Positions 9,366 through 19,032 of a stretch of DNA of 64,000 bases are shown here, one piece after another. The translations under genes and the position numbers were made by a program. The notes under the pieces are model-generated. The model searched no databases and was not told where the DNA came from. It worked only from the letters and a program-made list of their open reading frames with translations. Source of the DNA: CAYQQR01 sp964420035 (lineage in GTDB: Bacteria > Bacteroidota > Bacteroidia > Bacteroidales > SM23-62); contig CAYQQR010000011.1 of NCBI GenBank assembly GCA_964420035.1, positions 27,994 through 91,993 on the forward strand. Direction: 5' to 3'. Position 1 is the first letter of the stretch, and each line of letters starts with the position of its first letter.

Positions 9366-10904
9366 CTATTCCTTCCTGCCGTATACAACCAGTTCATTAA
9401 GATGGAAGCCCGGTTCACGGACCGGTTCGATGACCTCGATTCTAAGCCTGTGCTCTTTATCTTCCAGTGTATAGTTCCAGAACAGGGGATCCCGCCGGGT
9501 GGTATTGGATACGGGAAATACCCCGGTATGTACCAACTCATCATCAATATAGAAACGTGCCCCGTTTACTTTCTCGCTATGCCTGTGCCAAAAATGGGTT
9601 CTTCCCGTCAGTACACAACCGGCACCGGTAAATTCGATCTCCCACGAGCTTTTGTCCTTGCTGTATTGTTCATAAATATGGATACGCTTCCTGGGAACCA
9701 GGCCGTTAAAATTCTGTTCAAATCTTACCTTCACAGGTTCCTGCGGAATAATGACCACCTCGTCTTTCGTCAGGCTGCCCCCGTTTCGGGCAATGACTTC
9801 CCTGGCATGCTTCAGACCCAGTGCATAGGCGTCCTCCAGGGATATATCCGTATAAGCAAAATCAATGGTGTCTATATCAGCCAGGCCCTGCTTCCATTCA
9901 TCCGGAATATTGCTATAGCCCATGATGGTTCCCAGTATACCGCCTACGGTTGCAGGATTACAATCGGAATCCTGGCCGCAACGGGTACTGATCTCCATAG
10001 AACGGCCGAAATCTCCATCTCCATACAACAAGCCAATGGCTACATAGGCTGCATTGATCTTGGCATCAATATCGAAAGCCCGGAATACACCGTCGGGGCA
10101 TCCGATGTCCCCGCTCCACTTCTTTTGCAGCTCAAACCAATTCTGTTTCCAGTCTTCAGGATACTGATCATGCCATTTCAGTACATCACTTATGCATTGG
10201 CAGAACTCTGTTCCCTCAGGAATGGTCCGCAGGGCCTCATGTACAATAACCCCGGGATCATCATTAAGAAATGCAAGCGAATACATGGTGGCTACAAAGA
10301 CGCCCCCGTACCAACCGTCACCGGAATTCATAATGTGACCGATATTGTCGGCTATTTCATTTGCTGTATTCACCATCCCGGGCGACATCAGTCCGGCAAA
10401 ATCGGCTTCGATCTGAAAATCGATATCATCGGCATGGGGGTTGTTCAGCCAATGACCGGAAGCAGGGGGCATAATATCGTTAAGAATATTATACCGGGCT
10501 GCCTGGTTGGCATGCCAAAGGGGATAGCCGGCATGGGCAAAAGCCCTTGCAAAACAATCCACCGGGGCATCCAATCCGTATTTCTCAAATACATCCACGA
10601 AGGTCAGATCCATATAGACATCGTCATACAAACCAGGAGCTTTTTCAAACCATTCTTTCAGCATTCCCTCGTCCCAGTGTATGTCCTGGTAATCCTGGAT
10701 AAAAGTTCCGTTAAACTTAAATTCCGTGGGACCGCCGTAGGTAACGCCAATGACCTGTCCGGCCCAGCCTCCTTGTATTTTATCGGCTAGTTTTTCTGCT
10801 GATATGCTTACCGGTTCGGTGTAGTTCACTATTGGATCCTCTTCTTTGGGTTGGCAGGCCTGAACCAGCAGTATTATGAGCGTTAAGGGGAGGAATCTTT
10901 TCAT
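9366..10904 (-). CDS. Exported ADP-ribosylglycohydrolase-family lipoprotein
   Basis: 512 residues. The signal peptide ends in a lipobox (LLVQAC, Cys17), so it is probably anchored in an envelope membrane. The ADP-ribosylglycohydrolase (DraG-like) fold runs from about residue 38 to 370: GGWAGQVIGVTYGGPTEF, the acidic DDVYMDLTFVDVF and the second metal motif GQDSDCNPATVGGILG. About 130 C-terminal residues look like a beta-sandwich (KVNGARFYIDDELVHTG), perhaps carbohydrate-binding. Its place inside a sulfatase/GH operon and its export suggest a glycan or glycoside substrate rather than ADP-ribosylated protein; that is inference. Confidence 0.85.
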   Translation of the reverse strand: MKRFLPLTLIILLVQACQPKEEDPIVNYTEPVSISAEKLADKIQGGWAGQVIGVTYGGPTEFKFNGTFIQDYQDIHWDEGMLKEWFEKAPGLYDDVYMDLTFVDVFEKYGLDAPVDCFARAFAHAGYPLWHANQAARYNILNDIMPPASGHWLNNPHADDIDFQIEADFAGLMSPGMVNTANEIADNIGHIMNSGDGWYGGVFVATMYSLAFLNDDPGVIVHEALRTIPEGTEFCQCISDVLKWHDQYPEDWKQNWFELQKKWSGDIGCPDGVFRAFDIDAKINAAYVAIGLLYGDGDFGRSMEISTRCGQDSDCNPATVGGILGTIMGYSNIPDEWKQGLADIDTIDFAYTDISLEDAYALGLKHAREVIARNGGSLTKDEVVIIPQEPVKVRFEQNFNGLVPRKRIHIYEQYSKDKSSWEIEFTGAGCVLTGRTHFWHRHSEKVNGARFYIDDELVHTGVFPVSNTTRRDPLFWNYTLEDKEHRLRIEVIEPVREPGFHLNELVVYGRKE

Positions 10905-10969
10905 GTGGGATTGTTTTTAATGTTATAATGATTGGTATTGTTCCGGGTTCCGGGTTTTTGTATAATCAG

Positions 10970-13702
10970 CTATTGATATTTCATTGACAGTTGCTCACCT
11001 TCATTCAGGATTATCTTATCAGAAAGAATGATCCAACTTATTTTATCCCGGGTGTGCACTGCAATGCTTTTCCCCGATACATCAAGGTATTCTGCATTGT
11101 ACCGCGCACCGAGGCCGAATTGTTCAAGTTCCAATATACCATGTTTTACGGACAGTACGATTTCGTTTTGTTCGATTTGAATTGTACCCCAAGCATTTCC
11201 TGCAGACCAAAAAGAGCTAAAATCTTTTTGATGGATCGCCGGGTCAAAGGCCATGGCATTAAGATACCCGTCGTAGTACACTCCTGACAAAGCGAGCAGC
11301 AGGGCCCAGCTGGACATGGCCCGTGCATAATAGCGGCCCGATTCGATCTCGGCAAAGGGATTCCTGTTAACCCCCCTGTAGCGTTCCCGAACCGCTCTTA
11401 CGAGCTCCAGACCCTCGTCCACCATCCCGGCCCATATAAGGGATGCGGCCACCTGGTATTCGATCCCGGTCCATACTTCCCCTGTATATACAAAAGGAAA
11501 CAGGGGCTTCCTGCCCGGGGGCCAGGTACATACCTGCAATCCGGCTTCAGCGTTCAGGGCATAGACCCGTTGCACATTTTCCACTTCTCTGAAATCGGGC
11601 CTGTAATTGTACCTGTAAATGGAATGCAATGCTTTTTTCGTCTTTTCCTGGTCCACCAGGTAACCCATACCGTTCACATAGGCCAGGAACTGCCCCAGTA
11701 ACTGGTCGGAAAGGCAACCTTCCCCGTACTGATAACGGGGCAGACCGGGATTGGAGGGGGAAACCAGCCGTTCCGGGATCTCCAGTCCTTCATTCACCCG
11801 GATCTTCTGTATGAAATATTCCCCGTTCCATAATTCTTCTTCATAGTATTTTTTTCCTTTCTGATATAAAGCGCGATATTCATCGGCCTTTCCTTTCTCA
11901 TTCATTACAGAGGCCATTTCACTGCAGGACTTCAGTGCTCCCAGGTAAAGGGAACCGGTCATCATGTTGGGCCCGAAGAAATTGATATCATAGGTATTAT
12001 GCTGATCTCCGCTAAGGACCCCTTTTTTTTCAGGGTCCCAGGGAAATTTTGCATGATTCATCCAATCATAGGGTGGGTCTGTGCCGGTACCTTTCCAGGC
12101 AAATTCAAGTGCTAGCTTCACCCGGGGCCACAGTTTGCGCAACCAGGCCGTATCGCCGGACCGTTTCCATTCCCTGTACACCCGCATGATACTGCCCATC
12201 TGCCCGTCAGCGGCAACATTGGTGAACCACCAGTCATCATCGGTCATTACGGTCCTGAAGCATTGATAACCGTTCTCATGGGTATCATGGAGAAAAGTCC
12301 TTTCCCGGACATTCCTTTCCAGGGAAGGAAAAAGAAATGCCATGGTCTGGGCATAATTCCACACATGGGTGCAGTTGCCCGGGCAGCATCCAAAATCATT
12401 ACCCAAACCTTCATATCCGTGCACGGTTCCCTGTCCATCCCGCAACAGGAGATTGGATTTCAGGGGAACGATGTTGGCTCCCAATGCATCCAGCACATAG
12501 TCGGGAAACGAGCTGCCATACAGGGCCTCCCTGAAGTGCTCTGATTTTTCTGAAAGTTCCTTCCTGTTCCCGAGAATATATCGGGTAACATCCATTGCAG
12601 ACCGGTAATCGCGTGCGTAATAGTTTTCAAGGATCTTTTTATCGGGTTGGGGATTCCCGAAATGAAGATTCTCCTCCGGCTCCCTGAGGGGAATATACCA
12701 GCTGATGATGAATGGAACAGTCCATTTTTCACCGGGTTCGAGGCGCTTGTGCAAACACAGGGCAGACACACTGTGTTGCCTGTTGGGATTGACATGGGGA
12801 CCGGTTTGAGGGACCAGCCTGCCGTCTTCAGTAAAATCGGACCACAAGCGGTGGGCATCGTCCCACCATCCCTGATGCGGAAAAAAGGTTACCGCATCCA
12901 ATCCCTCCTTCAGGGTTGTTACCGACATCTCCCCATACCCGGGCCGGGCAGGATCATCGATGGCTGAACGAAACACCAGGGAGGGGAAGGTATCGGAATC
13001 TGCATAATAGGTCAGGGCTCCCCGGTTGGTTGGCCGGCTGCCCGGTACGGGCCTCATGAACGGATTGCTCAGGCTGAACAGGATACTGACATCCAGGCCG
13101 CGTTCCAGGGTATTGGTCACTGTCCAATGCAGGATACAGGCAGGCAGGCTGCTGTTTTTGACATCCAAAGGGATCAGGGGATTGAAAGCCTCCAGTTCGA
13201 AAACAGCAGGTACTTTTTCGTCCTGGAGCAGAAGCCTGGCAAAAGGAACTTCAGCCTGAAAACTGCCCTGCTTAAAGCGCGGAACACCGGCAAGCTGGTT
13301 TCTGGGAACGCCGAAGGGATTGGGAAAATCATTTTCGTGCTCCGCCTCGATAATACGCGTAATGGGTTCAAATTCAACTTCTACTGCTGTGTTGAGCTCC
13401 GGGGCGGGTTTCATCCAGGCTGCAAAAAAGGTCATGTAGGGCGGAACTTCATCCAGATCGGCTCTCCCAAAGAACTCTATCTCCCTGATGTTACCCCTTC
13501 CGCCAAGCAGGATGTCCCCGGTCCCGATTCCCCCCACGGGGAACAATATGTTCCTCAGACTGTCTCCCCTGAACACCGGTTGTTTACCGGATGCAGTGTA
13601 TTTATGCAGGTCCCTTGGCTTCAGGTCGCGATCTTCCTTTACCACTCCCCTGCATCCCCAGATGCTCATTAACAGGCCAAGTAAAATGTATTTGTATTTC
13701 AT
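10970..13702 (-). CDS. GH116-like glycosidase lipoprotein (DUF608 family)
   Basis: 910 residues with a lipoprotein signal (SIWGC, Cys17). The N-terminal beta-domain begins FPVGGIGTGDILLGGRGNI, diagnostic of the GBA2-like N-terminal region. The (alpha/alpha)6 catalytic domain includes CCPGNCTHVWNYAQ and SGDQHNTYDINFFGPN, whose Asp aligns by eye with the acid/base Asp of GH116. A second conserved patch is GEVWTGIEYQVAASLIW. GH116 enzymes act on beta-glucosides, beta-xylosides or N-acetylglucosaminides; the substrate here is unknown. It lies 45 nt after the GH106-like gene and 65 nt before the ADP-ribosylglycohydrolase-family gene, within one operon. Confidence 0.88.
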   Translation of the reverse strand: MKYKYILLGLLMSIWGCRGVVKEDRDLKPRDLHKYTASGKQPVFRGDSLRNILFPVGGIGTGDILLGGRGNIREIEFFGRADLDEVPPYMTFFAAWMKPAPELNTAVEVEFEPITRIIEAEHENDFPNPFGVPRNQLAGVPRFKQGSFQAEVPFARLLLQDEKVPAVFELEAFNPLIPLDVKNSSLPACILHWTVTNTLERGLDVSILFSLSNPFMRPVPGSRPTNRGALTYYADSDTFPSLVFRSAIDDPARPGYGEMSVTTLKEGLDAVTFFPHQGWWDDAHRLWSDFTEDGRLVPQTGPHVNPNRQHSVSALCLHKRLEPGEKWTVPFIISWYIPLREPEENLHFGNPQPDKKILENYYARDYRSAMDVTRYILGNRKELSEKSEHFREALYGSSFPDYVLDALGANIVPLKSNLLLRDGQGTVHGYEGLGNDFGCCPGNCTHVWNYAQTMAFLFPSLERNVRERTFLHDTHENGYQCFRTVMTDDDWWFTNVAADGQMGSIMRVYREWKRSGDTAWLRKLWPRVKLALEFAWKGTGTDPPYDWMNHAKFPWDPEKKGVLSGDQHNTYDINFFGPNMMTGSLYLGALKSCSEMASVMNEKGKADEYRALYQKGKKYYEEELWNGEYFIQKIRVNEGLEIPERLVSPSNPGLPRYQYGEGCLSDQLLGQFLAYVNGMGYLVDQEKTKKALHSIYRYNYRPDFREVENVQRVYALNAEAGLQVCTWPPGRKPLFPFVYTGEVWTGIEYQVAASLIWAGMVDEGLELVRAVRERYRGVNRNPFAEIESGRYYARAMSSWALLLALSGVYYDGYLNAMAFDPAIHQKDFSSFWSAGNAWGTIQIEQNEIVLSVKHGILELEQFGLGARYNAEYLDVSGKSIAVHTRDKISWIILSDKIILNEGEQLSMKYQ

Positions 13703-13747
13703 GGATCGTTAATTGCCATATAAAAACCGGTAAGTTCCCTGTTATCA

Positions 13748-16700
13748 TCATTCATCCCGGATTAGCTGCAGAAATCTTACCGGACCTTTCAGACCGGCAT
13801 CCAGGTCCTTGATCACGGGTTCGCCTGTAAATCCCCAAAAACTCATCAAACCTTGATCACGGAAAAGAGTCATCTCGTTTTGCACCATGTTCCCGACCCG
13901 CACCTTGAGGTTGTTTTCTCCGGCATTCAGATGCTCCGTAACCTCAAAACGGAAGGGAGGCCATAACCTTGAACCCACTTCTTTTCCATTGAGCCATACC
14001 TGGACCAGGTAGGATACTTCACCCAGGTCGAGCAAGATCCGTTCAGGAATGCTGTCTATCTCAAAAACAGTGGTATAATCCACATAACCCGAATATTGAT
14101 GCAAATCCCATTGCAACCATGATTTAAGAGGAGCATAACGCACCCCGTTACAATGAATCCTGACGGCCTCATCAAGTTTTTGGGGATGGGCTTTCAGGTC
14201 CATCCCGAGCAATGTAATTTCGCTGTTCTCCGGCACCCTGAGTTCCTCGTTTTCAAACTTCACTTCCCGTCCATCCACCCATGCCTTTATGCTGTCGGAT
14301 ATCCCGGGCAACTCGATAGATGTTGCTCCGGGTGGAAGATGTAACATTATCCACATTTTTTCATCCAGCAGGATCCCGTAATCCGGAAGTTCGGTAACAT
14401 GCTTCCGGGCATTGGCGATTAGAGGATCAGGAATTTCCGGAGATTGCCAGCCGGCAGGATTGAAACGAGAAGAAAACCAATCCTCCCGGTATGTTTCCCT
14501 TTCCAGCCATCCGGGATTGGTCCTGATCGTTTTTCTTGTGGAATCAGCCGTCATCAGGTTACCCTGCAGCATAAAACCGCCAGGGCCCCCTTCATTTCGA
14601 ACATGGACGGCAATAACATTCTTCCCGGAATCAAGATGGGCCTGCAGGTCATACACATCAATCCGGTCGTAATTACCTGCATTCGGACCCGGGGCTATGC
14701 TGTCCCCGTTGACGTACAAATGATGTGAATCATCAGCTGCAATGCTTATCCTGCATGCCAGAGGACTGTCTTTCAGATCGAAGCTGTACCGGTAAAAACG
14801 CTCCGAACCGGGATCTTCTATATAGAAAAAGTCTGCAAACCATTCATTTTTCATGTGGATATTTCCCAGTAAGTTCTGGTAGCGCCAGTTAAGCTCCTCA
14901 CCCTGCCCGTGGAAAACTATACTGTCAACAGGCCGGTCGGAGATATAGGTCCGCACCGTTGACAGTTTGACGGGCTCATCTGTGGGAATGATCATGGACC
15001 ACAGGGAGTCCCGGTTCACGTCCACCGGTCTGAATAATTCTCCGGGCTTGCCGACCACCGGATTCCTTGCCGGATTGAAAACCAGCCAGAAGGCCTGGTA
15101 TGGTTCCATATCCAATCTGAGATGAATATCCTTCCCTTTTCTCTCATAAGCAATGCATTGAATCGTCCCCGTTTCACAGTCCCATAATTCAGCACATCCC
15201 ACCCCTTCACGAAGTTTCAGTTCTATGCTGAAAGGCTCCGGCTCATTACTGGCCACCCAGTAAAAATGAGTGCTGTTCAGCTTTCTGTGGGATATCCTGA
15301 CATCATGTTTCAGACCGGTAAAATTCACCTGGGGCCTGAACAAACGGTGTATTACCATGGGCAGTGCTTTCTGCCAGTTTTTGTCCCCGGAAAGATCGAT
15401 AAAGCCGGGGGTTTGATTTATCTGACTCATGTAACGGGCCAGAACGGGATCTCCATCACCCAACTCGACTGAGGCTACCGGCAATTGCCCCAATGCGATC
15501 ACATAACCGCCTGACCGGGTATATTCAAGGACCTTCCTGGCGTTATCTCTTGAGATCATATACATGGGAGGCAATACCAGCACAGGGAATTGACGACCCT
15601 GAATTTCCATGGCCATCCTGTTGGGATCGTAGTTCCATTCTTTATGACCTGCCATTGCCAGGTAATGCTTGTCTGCAATCAGATAGTCTATATTGGCTTC
15701 TGTCATGACTTTCATGGCATCGGAATACACCGTGTTGATATGAAGCGCCTCGGGTGACCATTCGCCGGTTTCCCTGTCAGGATCGAAATAACCTTCGGCA
15801 AGAGCCCAAATGCTTTCCAGCGGACAATACAACAAAACATCTGCAACCAGTTCGCCTTGCCGGCTGATATAAGCTGCCCGGCGCGCGTAATCGGTCCACA
15901 GGTACAGGTAGTTCCAATAAGGATTTTCGGTGTACCAGTCGGCAGGAAACGGAATACTCCAAAGCGCCCTGTTTGTATTGATGCCATGAGGGACGAAATG
16001 GTTTACACCCCAGGCAACCAGGGCATCGACCGTTCTCTTCATGTCCAAAGGGGTCTGACCCCACCCGGTGACCCCCATGATCTCCGACATAAAGGGCTTG
16101 TTTTCAAATTCGCAAACCGACTGGGTTTCCTTAAAATCATGCACCTTCTGCCCCCTCATCCCGATGGCATCGTTACCGGGCAAAGTGACCCGGCGCTGGC
16201 ATAACATCAGGTCCCCTACATAAGCGGCCACCCGCATCAGGGATTCTTCCCAAAGGTTGGTGATGTAATACATACCCCGCTCCCCGAGCCAATCCGACAG
16301 TTTGCCGATAAAGTTTTCACTGTAGATATCCGAAACTACATGAAACCAATCATAGCGTATTTTAGCATACAAACCTTCATTGTCTTTCTCTGTCAGTAAG
16401 GGAAGCATGGGGAGCAACTCCTTTTCCTTCATTTCCCTGAAGCGTACCGGCAGATATTCCGACCAGGCCAGCTTATACCCGAAGTCCCCTTCATTATCCA
16501 CAAATACACCCGGGATGGAATTACCCATTCGCTCAGGAAAGTGCTCCATATAGGGATAATGGGCCATAGGAATAAACAGATTCATCAGGTCAGGATCCAG
16601 GTAATTCACTTCACCCTCAAAGGGCTGGCTGTGGGTATATTCTGTGTAGGAATAAACCATCCAGTTCCCGGCTGGAACATACCATTTAAAGGCCTCACCT

Positions 16701-17293
16701 TCCCCTATTACCTGCAGGGAAGTAGTTTGAAGTATATCCCCTTCCAATATCCTCCCGGCAACCGTAAATTTTGAAGGGGGTAATTCTATTTGTCTCGGTC
16801 CGGTGAACACCTGTTTTTTCCATTTCAGGGACTTACCTTTCAACGATGGATAATTCTCCAGGATCCTGCCTGCAGCCTGCCCGCTCGGCCACATATACTC
16901 GTCACAATAGCCCAGGTACATCTCCTGACTTTCTGCCTTTTCCAGGGCGGCCCTGAATGCATCGAACCATTGTTCCGAGAGCCACTGTTCTTTGGGCAAC
17001 TCAATATTCCTGCCCCACTTGGCCCCGGTGCGTGCATGGACGTAGCCGGGATTCAGTCTTTGCCTTGTCATCTCCTCGGCCATTTTCCTTACCTGGGACC
17101 TGTCCAGCGGGGAATCCCAGAACCAGAACGTATGGGGTGCATACCACGAGGGCGGATCCTTGAAGTTCGCGGCCATCTCTTCATGATCAACAGCCTTCTT
17201 TCTCCATTCGCTGGTGTATTCCGGTGGTTGGCTGCAACCCTGTACAAGGATAATAGACAGTAACATTAAACTACCACGTATAAACCTGTTCAT
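13748..17293 (-). CDS. GH106-like alpha-L-rhamnosidase lipoprotein
   Basis: 1,181 residues; lipoprotein signal with lipobox LVQGC (Cys20). The opening AANFKDPPSWYAPHTFWFWDS and GYCDEYMWPSGQAAGRI are characteristic of the GH106 TIM-barrel family. C-terminal beta-sandwich (galactose-binding-like) regions include LDLGEVSYLVQVWLNGKEVG and HVRNEGGPGGFM. GH106 releases alpha-L-rhamnose from pectic rhamnogalacturonans and related glycans; activity here is assigned by family only. It lies 66 nt after the second sulfatase gene, in the same operon. A second, more distant GH106-like gene lies at 29246-32404. Confidence 0.85.
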   Translation of the reverse strand: MNRFIRGSLMLLSIILVQGCSQPPEYTSEWRKKAVDHEEMAANFKDPPSWYAPHTFWFWDSPLDRSQVRKMAEEMTRQRLNPGYVHARTGAKWGRNIELPKEQWLSEQWFDAFRAALEKAESQEMYLGYCDEYMWPSGQAAGRILENYPSLKGKSLKWKKQVFTGPRQIELPPSKFTVAGRILEGDILQTTSLQVIGEGEAFKWYVPAGNWMVYSYTEYTHSQPFEGEVNYLDPDLMNLFIPMAHYPYMEHFPERMGNSIPGVFVDNEGDFGYKLAWSEYLPVRFREMKEKELLPMLPLLTEKDNEGLYAKIRYDWFHVVSDIYSENFIGKLSDWLGERGMYYITNLWEESLMRVAAYVGDLMLCQRRVTLPGNDAIGMRGQKVHDFKETQSVCEFENKPFMSEIMGVTGWGQTPLDMKRTVDALVAWGVNHFVPHGINTNRALWSIPFPADWYTENPYWNYLYLWTDYARRAAYISRQGELVADVLLYCPLESIWALAEGYFDPDRETGEWSPEALHINTVYSDAMKVMTEANIDYLIADKHYLAMAGHKEWNYDPNRMAMEIQGRQFPVLVLPPMYMISRDNARKVLEYTRSGGYVIALGQLPVASVELGDGDPVLARYMSQINQTPGFIDLSGDKNWQKALPMVIHRLFRPQVNFTGLKHDVRISHRKLNSTHFYWVASNEPEPFSIELKLREGVGCAELWDCETGTIQCIAYERKGKDIHLRLDMEPYQAFWLVFNPARNPVVGKPGELFRPVDVNRDSLWSMIIPTDEPVKLSTVRTYISDRPVDSIVFHGQGEELNWRYQNLLGNIHMKNEWFADFFYIEDPGSERFYRYSFDLKDSPLACRISIAADDSHHLYVNGDSIAPGPNAGNYDRIDVYDLQAHLDSGKNVIAVHVRNEGGPGGFMLQGNLMTADSTRKTIRTNPGWLERETYREDWFSSRFNPAGWQSPEIPDPLIANARKHVTELPDYGILLDEKMWIMLHLPPGATSIELPGISDSIKAWVDGREVKFENEELRVPENSEITLLGMDLKAHPQKLDEAVRIHCNGVRYAPLKSWLQWDLHQYSGYVDYTTVFEIDSIPERILLDLGEVSYLVQVWLNGKEVGSRLWPPFRFEVTEHLNAGENNLKVRVGNMVQNEMTLFRDQGLMSFWGFTGEPVIKDLDAGLKGPVRFLQLIRDE

Positions 17294-17306
17294 AATTCAA
17301 CGAATT

Positions 17307-17358
17307 GTTGCTGGTTTCTTGCTTTCAGCTGCCAACGACCAGCCGCCAGCAGCCAGTG
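17307..17358. repeat. Degenerate CTGGT/AGCCAGC word repeat
   Basis: The spacer between sulfatase and GH106-like genes consists of ttgctggtttcttgc-like and ccagccgccagcagccag-like words. It belongs to the same word family as 7994-8050. Confidence 0.5.
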
Positions 17359-17359
17359 A

Positions 17360-19000
17360 CTAGTAACAACCTTTACGGTACCAGTAAAACCGGTTCATAT
17401 CCACTTCCCTGGCCTTTTCAGTGAGTTCCCGGTATTTCTCTGAAAAATAGAAGGGATCGACATCTTTCAATGAAAACGGATGTTCAAAATCATCCTGGTA
17501 TTCATTAAGTCTGGAGCGCATCATTTCCAGTACTTCCCTGTATTCTTCCTCATATGCAAGATTACTTTGTTCTTCGGGATCCCCGGCAATATTGAAAAGC
17601 TGATCCGGATCAAAATAATGGGGATAGCGTTCAAAAGAAGGCTCCACCGATAGCATACCCCGGTTAGCGTAAGCCCGGGTAACTTTTTCTTCCTTCATAT
17701 TCCGGATCATTTCGGCCGGATAACGTAAAGCAATGTATTTCCAGTCTTTATAAAGAATACCCCGGGTATAACCAAACTCGAAATAGAGATCATCATGAAT
17801 TGCTGCTGTATCAGCAGGATCCAAAAGAATCCGTGCTGCACTCCGGCCGTCCATATTGGCTTCTCCGGGAAGGTTTCCTCCGGCCAATTCCAGGAAAGTT
17901 GGCAACAGGTCGGGGATCATAAACCGAACCCCGGTTTCTGAACCGGCCGGGATATTACCAGGAAACTGCATTACGAAAGGAATATGGACCCCGCCCTGGT
18001 AGCAGGTTGCTTTACCGTCGAATCGATTATGATCGGTAGTAAACACCACTGCGGTCCGGTCCGTCGCCTGTATATTATCCAGTTCCTCAAGTACGGCCCC
18101 AACCAGGTCATCAGTCCACACGGTACCCGCTGTTTTAAAATCGACCCGATATCCTTTCTCTTCAATCCGGTCGTAGATCGTTGAGCGTTCCGGCATCACG
18201 TCTTCCAGGCCTTCAACATATCCGGCCTGGGTAAGATTGATGGGTGACTCGATCGATTCGGTGTGGCAGGGACCGTGATGGGTGGTGATGTTGACTATAA
18301 GGAAGAAGGGCTGATCCCGGTCCTTTGCTTCATCCAAAAAGTCTAAGGCTCCCTTTGCATACCATTCCAGGTTATGCACGTTCACCGCCTTCACCGGGTG
18401 CCAGTCGTTATTGAACGCGGTTATGGAGGAAGCGTGATCATAGCCTCCTGCTTTGATCATTTCCACCAGGTCCGCCTGGCACTTTTTCAGCTTGGCATCC
18501 ACCCCGGGATCGGCCGGGTCCGCTTCCGGGTCAAAATCATAGGGACCATAGTCAAAACCCAGGTGCCACTTCCCAACAAATCCGGTGTAATAGCCTTCCC
18601 GCTGCAACAATTCTCCCAGGGTTCTTTCCTGTGCCGGATCCAGGTTGGTGTTCCAGGCGATGCTGTAGGCTTCATCAAGGGGATTTTCCTGAATAAAAGT
18701 ACCGGCCCTGCACCGGCCGGCAAATTTGCCGGTATGAAGGGAATAACGGCTGGGTGTACAAACCGGTGCCGTACAGTAAAATTGATCTGCTGTGATCCCG
18801 CTTTCTGCAATCGCGTCAATATGCGGAGAAAGATCCGGCCCCCCTCCGAAACCCCAATAGGAAAAGTCATTGTCATCTGTAAAAAAAAGAATGATATTGG
18901 GCTGTTCCGCTTCTCCGTCCGGGGCTTTTCCCTGTTGGCCCAGTGTGCAGGCTGATAGTAGGATCGCGGAAATCAGGACTGGCCCGGAAATGTTCTGCAT
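17360..19000 (-). CDS. Sulfatase lipoprotein (CTPSR type)
   Basis: 546 residues from the ATG at 19000. A longer reading starts with TTG at 19030 and is less likely, because the ATG gives a compact signal peptide with lipobox ILLSAC. The formylglycine site is CTPSRYSLHTG (Cys about residue 81), so activation needs an anaerobic sulfatase-maturating enzyme or FGE. Metal-ligand motif FFTDDNDFSYWG lies near residue 40, and GKWHLGFDYG carries the usual Lys/His. It removes sulfate esters from sugars; the site and substrate are not evident. It follows the other sulfatase with a 32-nt spacer. No maturase gene is present in the window. Confidence 0.9.
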   Translation of the reverse strand: MQNISGPVLISAILLSACTLGQQGKAPDGEAEQPNIILFFTDDNDFSYWGFGGGPDLSPHIDAIAESGITADQFYCTAPVCTPSRYSLHTGKFAGRCRAGTFIQENPLDEAYSIAWNTNLDPAQERTLGELLQREGYYTGFVGKWHLGFDYGPYDFDPEADPADPGVDAKLKKCQADLVEMIKAGGYDHASSITAFNNDWHPVKAVNVHNLEWYAKGALDFLDEAKDRDQPFFLIVNITTHHGPCHTESIESPINLTQAGYVEGLEDVMPERSTIYDRIEEKGYRVDFKTAGTVWTDDLVGAVLEELDNIQATDRTAVVFTTDHNRFDGKATCYQGGVHIPFVMQFPGNIPAGSETGVRFMIPDLLPTFLELAGGNLPGEANMDGRSAARILLDPADTAAIHDDLYFEFGYTRGILYKDWKYIALRYPAEMIRNMKEEKVTRAYANRGMLSVEPSFERYPHYFDPDQLFNIAGDPEEQSNLAYEEEYREVLEMMRSRLNEYQDDFEHPFSLKDVDPFYFSEKYRELTEKAREVDMNRFYWYRKGCY

Positions 19001-19032
19001 GTTTTTAATGGATGGATTGAACAAGATCAATA

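Noticed and set aside
10970..13702. Missing catalytic nucleophile in the GH116-like enzyme (Ala in CTHVWNYAQ)
   Set aside because: I cannot align this region reliably with characterised GH116 proteins by eye, and Ala at this place seems normal for bacterial members.
19001..19030. TTG start for the CTPSR sulfatase
   Set aside because: The ATG at 19000 gives a compact lipoprotein signal; the extension adds ten unremarkable residues. Similar TTG or GTG extensions were dropped at 3148, 27901, 32428, 47031, 49120, 51338 and 54180.
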